64,000 nt of DNA from Pholiota molesta (Eukaryota; Basidiomycota; Agaricomycetes; Agaricales; Strophariaceae), in contig JACGCK010000046.1 in assembly GCA_014925825.1 (NCBI GenBank), forward strand, positions 186,001 to 250,000. The letters are read 5' to 3'. The position numbers and the translations under genes are program-made. Of the stretch, positions 1 to 9,983 are shown piece by piece. Every line of letters begins with the position of its first letter. The first letter of the stretch is position 1. Under the pieces are notes generated by a model. It did not search any database and was not told the DNA's origin. It worked only from the letters and a program-made list of their open reading frames with translations.

Positions 1-288
1 AGGCCAATGCCATGTTTTTGAAGGAATTAATAACAGCATCTGTATTTTGACACCTTACAATGGTTCCAAAGGTTGCTTGGATTTTATACCTGAATATAAT
101 GGTCGACACCATCTTTTCAAATTGATTATATAGCCACACAAGTATTTTGAATGCATTGTAATGCCCACCAGAATTTCAGTACTCTGCATATTGACTACCA
201 TTAATTTATCCCAATACAATCTGATACAATCTGATACAATGCTGCCACAATTTTGCTGTACCAATACAAGGCAGGTAAAATTCTTGTA
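1..288. other. AT-rich sequence upstream of monooxygenase copy 1
   Basis: No gene is seen. There is a short direct repeat of ctgatacaat near 220-240. Nothing here resembles the promoter of monooxygenase copies 2 and 3. Confidence 0.5.
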
Positions 289-2491
289 ATGGTATGTTTG
301 GCCTACAATGGAATATATTGTTCTTGCTGTTTTGTTGATGCTTCTGCTTCAGAATCGCCCAAAGTCTTGATTGTACGTGTCGCTTCAATCGCCGGCTCGG
401 ACGAGGCACTTTCGAAGTGGATCTTACGCTCACCGTGTTATTGAACTTACAGGTCGGCGCTGGGCCTTCAGGTCTCATTCTTGCCTTGACTTTGCGGCGC
501 AATGGAATACCAGTTCGCGTCATCGAGAAGACCACTGAACACCGAAAAGGCCAGCGGGGCGCTGGAATCTTGGTATGTGGGCGTTTCATCAATAATCTGC
601 GATACTTTTTCATGTAGTATTCTCATGTAGCCCCGCTCTCTCGAGGTCTTCAGCTTCCTCGGGTTACTTCCCCAAGTCACCTCGCGCTCGACCGATATAC
701 CGATGCTGAGAATGTATAAAATGCCTGAAGGCCATGAAATTTTGAGTGAATTTCGCATGGCGCCGATGTTGGACCCAACGCCATCTACCCCATATGTAGG
801 TGTTTTATGTTCGTGCACAGTGCCAAACCTCATCAATTCTAAGATAAACCCACAAGTGCTCGGACAAGATAACCTTGACAAGATACTGCGCGCGGAATTG
901 TCAAAGACGGGATGTGAAGTTGAACTGGGCGTCGAGCTGCACCATCTCGAGCAGTTTGACGACCATGTCAAGGTATCCCTGCTCAAACACAATCTGGACG
1001 GTACGAAGGGTGTCGACCCCCTCAAAGAGGAAGCGTCTTACGACTGGGTGATCGGGTCTGACGGTGCAAAAGGCGCAGTCCGAAAGGAACTGGGCCTGAA
1101 GCTCCTCGGCGAGACGACGCCGTACAACTTCATCGCGGGCGATTTCAGGCTCGAAGGATTGGAGAATGATGTAAGTTTATCGGTCTTCGATCTCTCATCA
1201 GCGAATCTAATTTTTTATCAGATTTGGCATATGTGGGGCAACATGACGGAAACTTTGTAGGTTTATATCCTCAGTCGCGTTTATTATCATTAATTGTCCA
1301 ACAGCATTAGTATTCGCCCCACGGAGACTCCTGGCGTTTTCAATTTTTTCATCAGTGCACCCAACCTAGAAGAACGCACCGAACTATACACGGGTCATGA
1401 GGCTGTTATGGACTTTATCAGGGCAAATATTGGTCAGCGAGCACGCGAGATCATTTTCGGAGAAATACTATATCTCTCCCCTGGCAGGTACGTTTTTCAA
1501 TTCGATTTGACCTTCAAAATAAAAACTCATGTCGTCTCCGGTCCTGCAGAATCAACATTCGCATGGCTGAAACGTTCCGCAAAGGTCGAGCATTCCTGAT
1601 AGGAGGTAAATCCAACCATGTCCCGTCTTTAGTGTGCTTACAAAATGTGTCGCAATTATTAAGATGCTGGACATGTTCACAGTATGACAGGTGGCCAGGT
1701 AAGTGATTATATCTTTTTCAGGATGAGCGTGTATGTTAATCAGACTATATCAGGGAATGAACACCGGTGTTCAGGATGGCTTCAACCTCGGATGGAAGCT
1801 AGCGCTCGTGATGAAAGGATATTCTGATCCATCCTTCCTGGACACATTCACCGAGGAGCGCCTTCCAGTCGTCGCGCAAATGCTCCAGATAACCGAAAAG
1901 ATATTGGAAACGACAGTCGCGGAATCTAGTAGTCAGACCGGATGGGATCGGTCTGGGCATCTCAACCAACTGGGAGTCAACTATAGGTGGAGCTCTATTG
2001 TCCTCGACGAAGAAAGACAGCTGAAAGGGCCGGAATTCGCCAAGATATCCACGTATGATGCAGATCCCAAGCTTGGTTTGTATGCCGGCGATCGCGCACC
2101 AGACGCCCCCGGCCTCGTCGAGGTTGGTTCGCAGCCTCATGAAACCGCCAACGAAACGCGGTTGTTCGACCTCTTCAGCCCCACTCATCACACTCTCCTC
2201 ATATTCACCGACAAACCCGATTTCCGCTCCGTTCTGGCAGACCTGGATGCGTACCCCGCAGATCTCGTTCGCATCGTCGTCATCCTTGAGAAAGGAACCG
2301 TGGGTGCCGTTCAGAATGACGCGAAGACTCCAATTATATTAGAAGACCGAGATGGTCATGCCTATTCCACCTATATGCAGGCCGACGCGACAAGGGGGAT
2401 CTATATCATTCGTCCAGACAGTGTGATCGGAGCCCGGGTAGGAGCATTAGAGGGTGTGAGACGCTATTTCTCGCCAATCTTTAATAAATAA
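289..2491 (+). CDS. FAD-dependent aromatic monooxygenase, copy 1 (5' end altered)
   Basis: Predicted to hydroxylate an aromatic or polyketide substrate with FAD and NAD(P)H, like phenol 2-monooxygenase/PHBH enzymes. Exons read as (289)-372, 453-572, 631-795, 844-1170, 1222-1256, 1305-1487, 1550-1605, 1664-1698 and 1754-2491. The spliced protein has the FAD Rossmann motif GAGPSGL (split by intron 1), the SDGA motif after DWVIG, the second FAD motif around GDAGHVHS..GGQGMNTGVQD, and a C-terminal thioredoxin-like domain. Odd: the start codon used by copies 2 and 3 is missing here, because homology begins right at the codons after it. The frame stays open upstream to in-frame ATGs at 289 and 253, so a new N-terminus is possible. 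The TATA-containing promoter of the other copies is absent. It may be a pseudogene or may be driven from new upstream sequence. The family call is firm; the start is not. Confidence 0.8.
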
Positions 2492-2730
2492 ATGTGGTTG
2501 TGTGACAATTAGTAGAGTTGAATAATTATATTACGAACCTAACTTCATATAGTCGCAGTGGCGTATAAGCGTTCGAAGACTGGTGTAGAATCCCCGCATT
2601 TATTTGTGGGGCTAGAGTCTGCGGCACAATGTCTGTCGCAAGATGGAGACTATGCTCAATCGTATCCCAGGGACAGCAATGGGGCGAATCTCGCGTTCGA
2701 GCTAGGAGAGGGATTGAACGCAGGCTCCTA

Positions 2731-3815
2731 AAACCATCCTCTCGTATCGAGAGTTTCATCCCAGGAGGAAGTAGTTGTACATATTTAATCCAGAAGATTG
2801 TTGCCATCAGAACACAAACAAATAAACCTTACAACACTGAACTCTCGATAGAGAGGCTGGCACAATTGGCATGGCCGAGACGCCCGAGGCTGTGACTTGC
2901 GTTACTGTCACCGGTCATGTGCTCAGCCGTGTTACACCCCCAACGTCACTCTGCGCAGCGCACGTTGAGCGCGCTCTCATGTCCTTTGCTGTCTTTCCGC
3001 GCAATGTCGTCGAAATGTAGGTTTTTGCAATGACTTCTCGCTCAGGTCTTACTTTTAATTCTAATTCAGGCCATACAATTTTTTCGCTCAACAGGAACGT
3101 ACAGCCAATTCAATAGGAAGTCTAATCAAAGTCTAATCATCGATTTATCTGTTGAGAAAAAACACGCGACATTCGCCGAGAGATCGGTCAATGTCGATGT
3201 GGGCCCCAGTCTCAGTGAACAACACGATAGAGCAGCAGCGCGTCTTCAGTGAGTTTCTTCAGCTTTCCTACAATGAAGTATATTATTCATTCTGACCAAC
3301 AGCAGTGACATTTTGATTGCTTGCCAATTACCCAATTAATGATCACTTCGTGTGCTCCTTCATCTTTGAGAATTTTTTGGAGGAATGGAGTAAGGTTTGT
3401 GTAATGGTCTATGTAAGAAGTCATTGAGGGAGATTTTGGGGAGTTTTCACTAACATTTAGTGCTCGGAGGACATTCTGGACAGCAATGTGGTTGGGAGGG
3501 ATTATTGAGTACTTTTACCTTACAAATACAATGTATATTTCATTCAGAAAACTATATAACACCCTCGGCCCCTCGCAACTGCAAGGGCAGCTGTGACCAT
3601 TTGTGACTGCTGAGCACATGTTTCGTGCATGACGTGCACATGATGTTTTGTGACAGCCTCGGGCGTCTCGGCCATGCCAATTGTGCCAGCCTCTCTATCG
3701 AGAGTTCAGTGTTGTAAGGTTTATTTGTTTGTGTTCTGATGGCAACAATCTTCTGGATTAAATATGTACAACTACTTCCTCCTGGGATGAAACTCTCGAT
3801 ACGAGAGGATGGTTT
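2731..3815. mobile_element. Putative non-autonomous transposon with 163-bp terminal inverted repeats
   Basis: Bases 2731-2893 reappear as an almost perfect reverse complement at 3653-3815. The arms are 163 bp and the spacer is about 760 bp. Each arm carries two small palindromes (CTCTCGtatCGAGAG near its outer end and CTCTCgatAGAGAG near its inner end). The spacer has no coding potential that I recognise. The layout fits a MITE or a foldback element, or a deleted DNA transposon. No clear target-site duplication was found by eye, so the exact ends and the class are uncertain. Confidence 0.6.
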
Positions 3816-3822
3816 AGGCAAG

Positions 3823-3920
3823 GGCCTGTCACCGGAAAAGTCCGAGGGAGCCAACCTCCTCAAGAATCGCTCAACCAAATTCCAGGAGTCCTCGCTATTT
3901 TAGGAAGGATCAGGGGTCCT
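3823..3920. repeat. Left arm of a second inverted repeat (partner 4881-4978)
   Basis: About 98 bp that recur in reverse complement at 4881-4978. It directly abuts the 163-bp arm ending at 3815, so it may belong to a larger composite element. Confidence 0.6.
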
Positions 3921-4880
3921 TACATCCGGCCCGCCCTCGTATGTGACGCTACCGCGACTCGAACAAACCTCCCAAACACTTGCACTGCGGTCAACTTCTA
4001 TAGCTAGATTGTTATATGCACATCTATTCTACCTGTACATATAGCTTAACTATTGATTACTCACTGAAATGAACCCTCATGTGCAAACAACCATGGCAGC
4101 CAACACTTAGACTTACCTGGGTACTAATCTGTACTTCAAATTTCAATGTGGTCCCTCTTAACCCTTGCAAGTTGCAAAGTCATTCATGTCCTTTTTACCA
4201 GATTGGCAAAGAAAAATCATGCAAAGCCTAGTGGTGTGTAGAATTGCCTGAATTGGTGTGGAGGTGGCATGCAGAATATGCAGGAACAGCATCAAGGTCT
4301 GACTGAGGGTCTCATCACAGATGCAATATCACATTGGACAAAATATATTGCTCGCTCTTTGCATATGCAATGCTGATATAGAGTGGTATATTGATGATGG
4401 TGAAAATGTTAATTTCGAACGTATTGCGGTGCGTACCTTTGTTATCGTCAATAAATTTTCAGTTAATGCGAGCTCTCACTCACAGCAGTATGCACCCATG
4501 ATTAGCGATTAGCCCGAATTCTTGTGGGTGATGCGCACAAGATGAAAAGTGCAAGACTCAGACTCATCTGATGCTTTATGCTGACAAAACTCTCCAAATT
4601 CTCTCTGATTGCGAATATCATTATATTAGACTCAAATTTGACTCAAATATTCTTCTGCTTGCATCTCCATGCAAAGCTCGCCGTGTACACATGTACCAAT
4701 TAAATCAAATGCTTTCCATTCAAATACTCTGAAGAAAGTCTATTAGTCTATATTACAGAATTTTTACAAATAGAATTGTCCTCAGAAAGGTCTAGCAACA
4801 TAGATTCTGTTGTATGAGAGTTCGAGCGATGAGGTGATGGCGGCGGTGTTCTGTCTGAGATCTGACCTTATCCGAGCCGC

Positions 4881-4978
4881 AGGACCCCTGATCCTTCCTA
4901 AAATAGCGAGGACTCCTGGAATTCGGTTGAGCGATTCTTGAGGAGGTTGGCTCCCTCGGACTTTTCCGCTGACAGGCC
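4881..4978. repeat. Right arm of a second inverted repeat (partner 3823-3920)
   Basis: Reverse complement of 3823-3920 with few mismatches. Just downstream (about 4983-5006) is a short piece related to the left flank of the 1.1 kb element near 2710-2735, which suggests rearranged copies of one repeat family. Confidence 0.6.
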
Positions 4979-6514
4979 CCTGGGTTTAGGAGCCTGGATT
5001 GAACGTGGAGATCGCCAGCTGCGACGAAGGTTAGCAAACGATGGCAACGGAAAGAGAGATAACGAACCAGTTCTGGTAGAGACGTCACCACACTCTGAGT
5101 CCTGTATCCGGCTCAGCATGGTCATATTCTCGGCTTCTGGGTGAGCAACGTCGGTATTGCGTAGCTTGGCGTTCTCATTGTTGTTAGAGCTACGTTATAT
5201 ATTAGCAGCGAGTCATAATGACAAGTAGAGCACGTACAGGATGCCACGCACAGAATCGAGAATCGTCTTCAGCACTAAGCAAGGCCTAAGACACAACCAA
5301 ATAAGTTATAACATGAGCCACAGGTCTGCAGTTGAAGTCGGGTTTACGGTTGGTTGGCGGACCTTGGTTGGTGATTTGTAACGGTGGCGATCTGAGCTTT
5401 GATTCATCGCCCAGACGGCCTTTCAGGCTTACAGCATCTGTCTGTACACAAGTGAGTAGGGCTGTGATTGGGCTGTGATGAGAGTTTGGGTCGATGAAAG
5501 GTCGATGGCACACCAAAAACCGTGTGTAATGCCGGGCCGCATATCCGTCATTGAGTCGGAGAACAAATGGGCTGCTGCCGGATGAAATCTTTGACAGCAT
5601 CGACTCGGCATCGACATCAGCTCTGCACTCTGCGCTACCAGCGCGTACCATGTATCGTTCGAACCCAAATACACATAGAGGCTTCCCCTGAGTCCACTCG
5701 AAGATCAGGCAAATTGGCAACCATTTCTATATCAGTCGCCACCACGAACGCCACCTCCCTCCATGGCTGGAACCTTCTCCTTTTTGTTCCTGACGCGACA
5801 TTCGACAATGTCTACAGACGTCGTGCGCGACTGCAGACGTGATGTAGGGGGAGTAAAGGAGACGGATTGGCATGTTTTCTGCGCCGGTGGCGCGGCAGCG
5901 ACAACGGGGCAGGCCAGGGCATGCGAAACGATGAGGTTAGGTGGTAGCTGAGGGCGCTAGCGGCGTGTGTAGATGGTAGGAATACGTCGAGATGCAGCGC
6001 AGCTAACATTTGATCGGTGTCAACACTGCGGCTCGCTGCGGGGCTCGTGCATTATTGGCGCTGCGTTGGAGACAAGATATGCCCCGCTCCTGAAAGGAAT
6101 TCGGTAAGCGTCATTTATCCGAGCGCCTCGTGCAGGACCGGGCTCATAAACCCTTGATTAGTTATGACCCACATACGCAGTCCGATGTGAATATTGCAAG
6201 TGCGCGGGACGCGAACGCCATCTTGCACCGTCGAGATGCGTTCTTGCAAACACAAGCGCTAGTGTCAGCCATTATCTGGAAGACTGGAACCCATATATGG
6301 CAGAGTTCGCGCCCGTTCGCTGACAATTTGACACCCATCACACGTTATGGCCGCTGCGCTCGTCTCGCGCGTGACCGGTGTGTTCACTGTTCAGCTCCAG
6401 CCTCAACATCTCGTCTCCCGACAAAGCGCCTGCGTAGGCGACCCCGACGCGTCAGCGGAGAAGGTCGTCTAAGCAGAGGCCGTACTGTAGACGGAGAGTG
6501 CTGTGCCTACATAG
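4979..6514. other. No gene recognised
   Basis: Open frames are present on both strands (the longest about 144 codons), but none has a recognisable domain, a convincing exon structure or a conserved motif. This is probably intergenic, repeat-derived sequence. Confidence 0.4.
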
Positions 6515-6870
6515 CCGAATATTGCATACCACCTGACGAGGTGAAGTGGAGGGCGCGTACCGCCAGGCGACTGGCGGAGAATCCGGACCTTGCGAAGACG
6601 CCTCTCCTTGAGGGCTTCCCGCAGGAGCTCGATTCGCCGCTCGTATGGGGGTATGGGAGGGCAAGGACCGGACAGACTGGGAGTATGGACTTTCTGCTGA
6701 GCAGCTGTAAGAGATAGACGATGCTGTGAAGCATTTCAATGGTACGTGAAACCCCTCTCCTGCCGCACACCGATTAATGACTATCTTTTCAATTACAGGC
6801 CTCGGCAAGTCCTTCGGGCACATCTCGTCACCACCTTCCCCCTCCCCACTCTCGGCCCCGTGGGACCGAC
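6515..6870 (+). pseudogene. Relic of a TauD/TfdA-like dioxygenase (N-terminal part)
   Basis: Pieces of all three forward frames match the N-terminal region of the intact dioxygenase at 42889-44274. These are a Tyr-His-Pro-Asp stretch near 6520, TARRLAEN..L.KTPL.EGFP..L.SPLVWEGKD (about 6560-6670), then E.DDAVKHFNG before a GT donor at about 6742. After an intron comes FGHIS..TFPLPTLGP (about 6800-6863). The relic contains a 1-nt deletion near 6532, a frameshift at a duplicated GTATGGG near 6647, an in-frame TAA near 6713 and another frameshift in the second exon. The catalytic His/Asp part is missing. It is a degraded copy on the opposite strand to the intact gene. Confidence 0.75.
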
Positions 6871-7413
6871 CCCGCCATACACGACCCGCCCACTCCTCAG
6901 CACTCTTTCTAGCGGCGGCTTCAACGACGAGGCCAGCTCAATTTTCTGATATGGCGCCTTCTTGACGAACATGAAGATGTTTATGTCATTTTGTGTTACT
7001 ATAATACCCAGAGCTAGACTGGGTTCAAGTCTAGTTTGAGCCCTGATTTACGGTAGATCATCCGGACTAAGTCTGTTCATCTGGCAAATCATCCGGACTA
7101 AGTTACAATACGTGCACTGGATATCTATCCGAGGCATTATCAAACCGTCTGGAAAAGGTACGTCATCATTTTTACTCATTGAGGCAGACCCGTTGATATT
7201 CTACCAGGTAGACTGGTTCGAGTCTATTTGGGAACAAGCGCTCTTCTTTGATAAGTACTAGAAGCCTGAGCAATGAGGCAGCAGCACGGATGCGAGCGGC
7301 TGCAGCTTTGATCCATCCGACCCGACTTCGACTTCCTCCACGTCGCCATCGTCACCACCTTGTACCATCCCCGATATAACACAATACTCACTGACATGCA
7401 TCTGGCCCAAGCT
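6871..7413. other. Intergenic, no gene seen
   Basis: Contains short repeated phrases (ccggactaagt twice near 7065-7100) and two tagact..agtcta hairpins near 7012 and 7209. No coding signal. Confidence 0.4.
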
Positions 7414-7419
7414 TATAAG
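7414..7419 (+). promoter_or_regulatory. TATA-like box of monooxygenase copy 2
   Basis: TATAAG lies 65 nt before the ATG at 7479. It sits in a context (atgca..ggcccaa..tataag..gcaagc) shared with the same position before copy 3, which supports a real core promoter. Confidence 0.5.
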
Positions 7420-7478
7420 AACTTAGCTTGCTTGCGTGCAAGCTCATCACCAACAGAACATCACACAACTTCAACCAC

Positions 7479-9667
7479 ATGTCTTCTGCTTCAGAATCCC
7501 CCAAAGTCTTGATTGTACGTGTCGCTTCAACCGCCGGCTCGGACGACGCACTTTCGCAGTGGATTGCACGCTCACCGTGTTATCCAATTTACAGGTCGGC
7601 GCTGGGCCTTCAGGTCTCGTTCTTGCCTTGACTATGCGACGCAATGGAATACCAGTTCGCATCATCGAAAAGACTACTGAGCACCGAAAAGGCCAACGGG
7701 GCGCTGGAATCATGGTATGTGGGCGCTCTATTAAATAATAGCACTGGTACTTTTTTTCACGCAGTATTTTTGATGCAGCCCCGCTCTCTGGAGATCTTCA
7801 GCTTCCTCGGATTACTTCCCCAAGTCATCTCTCGCTCGATCGGTAGACCGATGCTGAGAATGTATAAAATGCCCGAGGGCCATGAAATTTTGCGGGAATT
7901 TCATATGGCGCCGGTGTTGGAGCCAACGCCGTCTACCCCGTATGTAGGTGCTCGATATTCATCCACGGCGCCAAACCCTCATCATTTCCAAGATAAATGC
8001 ACGACAACTCGGACAAGATAACCTTGAGAAGATACTGCGTGCGGAACTGTCAAAGGCCGGATGTGAAGTTGAACTAGGCGTCGAGCTGCAGCATCTCGAG
8101 CAGTTCGGGGACCATGTCAAGGTATCCCTGCTCAAACATGATCTGGATGGTAGCAAGGGTGTCGAGCCCGTCCAGGAGGAAGGGTCTTATGAGTGGGTTA
8201 TCGGGTCTGACGGTGCAAAAGGTGCGGTCCGAAAGGAACTGGGCCTGCATCTTCTAGGCGAGACGACCGCGGTCAACTTCATCACAGGCGACTTCAGGGT
8301 CGAAGGGTTGGAGAGTGATGTACGTGTATCGGTCTTCGATCTCTCATCAGCGAATCTAACGTTTTATCAGAGATGGCATATGTGGGGCGACATGGCGGAA
8401 ACTTTGTACGATTATCGTTCCAAGTTGCGTTCATTATCATTGATACAGAATGATTGTCCAACAGAATCAGTCTTCGCCCCACGGAGATTCCTGGCGTCTT
8501 CAATTTTATAATCACCGCACCCAACCTAGAAGAACACACCGAACTATACACAGGTAACGAGGCCGTGATGGACTTCATCAGGGCAAATATTGGGCAGCGC
8601 GCACGCGAGATCATTTTCGGAGAAATATTATATCTCTCCCCTGGCAGGTATGTTTTTTCAATTTTATCTGACCTTCACAATCAGAACTCATGTTCGTATC
8701 GGTCCTGCAGAATCAACGTTCGCATGGCTGAAACGTTCCGCAGAGGCCGAGCGTTCCTGATAGGAGGTAAATTCAACCATATCCCGTCTGTAGTGTGGAC
8801 TTAGAACTTACAAAATCTGTCTCAAATGCGAAGATGCTGGACACGTTCACAGTATGACAGGCGCCCAGGTAGGTAACTATATCTTTTTCAGGATGAGCGT
8901 GTATCTCAATTAGATAATATCAGGGAATGAACACCGGTGTACAGGATGGCTTCAACCTCGGATGGAAGCTGGCGCTCGTATTGAAAGGGTATTCCGCTGC
9001 ATCCTTCCTGGACACATTCACCGAGGAGCGCCTTCCGGTCGTCGCGCAAATGCTCCAGATAACCGAAAAGATATTGGAAACGACCGTCGCGAAATCCAGT
9101 AATCAGACCGGATGGGATCGGTCTGGGCATCTCAACCAACTGGGCGTCAACTATCGGTGGAGCTCTATTGTCCTCGACGAAGAACGGCAGCTGAAAGGGC
9201 CGGAGTTCGCGCAGACGTCGACGTATGACGCGGATCCGAAGCTTGGGCTGTATGCCGGCGATCGCGCACCCGACGCTCCTGGCCTCGTCGAGGTTGGTTC
9301 TCAGCCTAATGAAGCCGCCAACGAAACTCGGTTGTTTGATCTCTTCGGCCCTACTCATCACACTCTCCTCATATTCACGAATAAAATTGACTTCCGATCC
9401 ATTCTCGCCGGCCTGGATACGTATTCCGCAGACCTCGTTCGCATCGTCGTCATCCTCGAGAAAGGAACCGTGGGTGCTGTTCAGAATGACGCGAAGGCTC
9501 CAATGATCCTAGAAGACCGAGATGGTCATGGTCACGATATTTATATGCAAGCTGATCATGATACGACGAGGGGAGTCTATGTCATTCGCCCGGATGGTAT
9601 GATTGGAGCACGCTTAGGATCGTTGGAAGGCGTTCGACGCTATTTTGCCGCTATCTTCAAACAGTAG
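7479..9667 (+). CDS. FAD-dependent aromatic monooxygenase, copy 2
   Basis: Nine exons: 7479-7514, 7595-7714, 7779-7943, 7993-8319, 8371-8405, 8465-8647, 8711-8766, 8834-8868 and 8924-9667. They join to a protein of about 566 aa, the usual length for the PHBH/phenol-hydroxylase-type flavoprotein family. Visible parts are the FAD-binding GAGPSGL at residues 14-20, a GSDGA motif in the middle, the GDAGHVHS...GMNTGVQDGFNLGWKLA FAD/ribityl motif, and a C-terminal thioredoxin-like domain with LIFT and AVQNDAK stretches. The residue before Gln in the GGQG motif is Ala here (GAQG), whereas copies 1 and 3 have GGQ. The acceptors of exons 4 and 8 are AAG rather than the preferred CAG/TAG. It has its own promoter and intact splice sites, and looks functional. 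Confidence 0.9.
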
Positions 9668-9919
9668 ATTGATTGATGCGAGTATATACTTCGTCATAAG
9701 TACTTGTTTAAGGCCGCATAACAGGACTGTAGCATAGAAGGACTGTAACGTAAATGGACTGTAAGGAAAGAGTAATAGCAATTTGATGATTCTAACATCG
9801 TAATCTGATTCCAACCAAAATATGAGTCTTACACGGTAGCGCGCGCGGTTCCGTCCAAGCCGGCGTTCTTCACCGTCATAGTAAGCATGCTATACACCAA
9901 TATGCATTCGGCCAAAATG

Positions 9920-9925
9920 TATAAG
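9920..9925 (+). promoter_or_regulatory. TATA-like box of monooxygenase copy 3
   Basis: TATAAG lies 64 nt upstream of the ATG at 9984. The surrounding sequence resembles the copy-2 promoter, including a conserved run of 5' leader bases up to the ATG. Confidence 0.5.
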
Positions 9926-9983
9926 AGGCCACCTTGCTAGCGAGCAAACTTATTACCAACAAAATCCGACCAACTTGAACGAA

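Noticed and set aside
5286..5720. 144-codon minus-strand ORF in the repeat-rich region
   Set aside because: No domain, no plausible splice partners and overlapping ORFs on both strands; most likely chance.
6130..6514. ORF start upstream of the dioxygenase relic (open from 6130)
   Set aside because: Only the part from about 6515 on resembles a protein; the upstream part is Arg-rich chance coding.
7010..7235. tRNA T-arm-like phrases (ggttcaagtc, ggttcgagtc)
   Set aside because: They are loops of short tagact/agtcta hairpins; no D-arm, anticodon arm or acceptor stem could be found around them.
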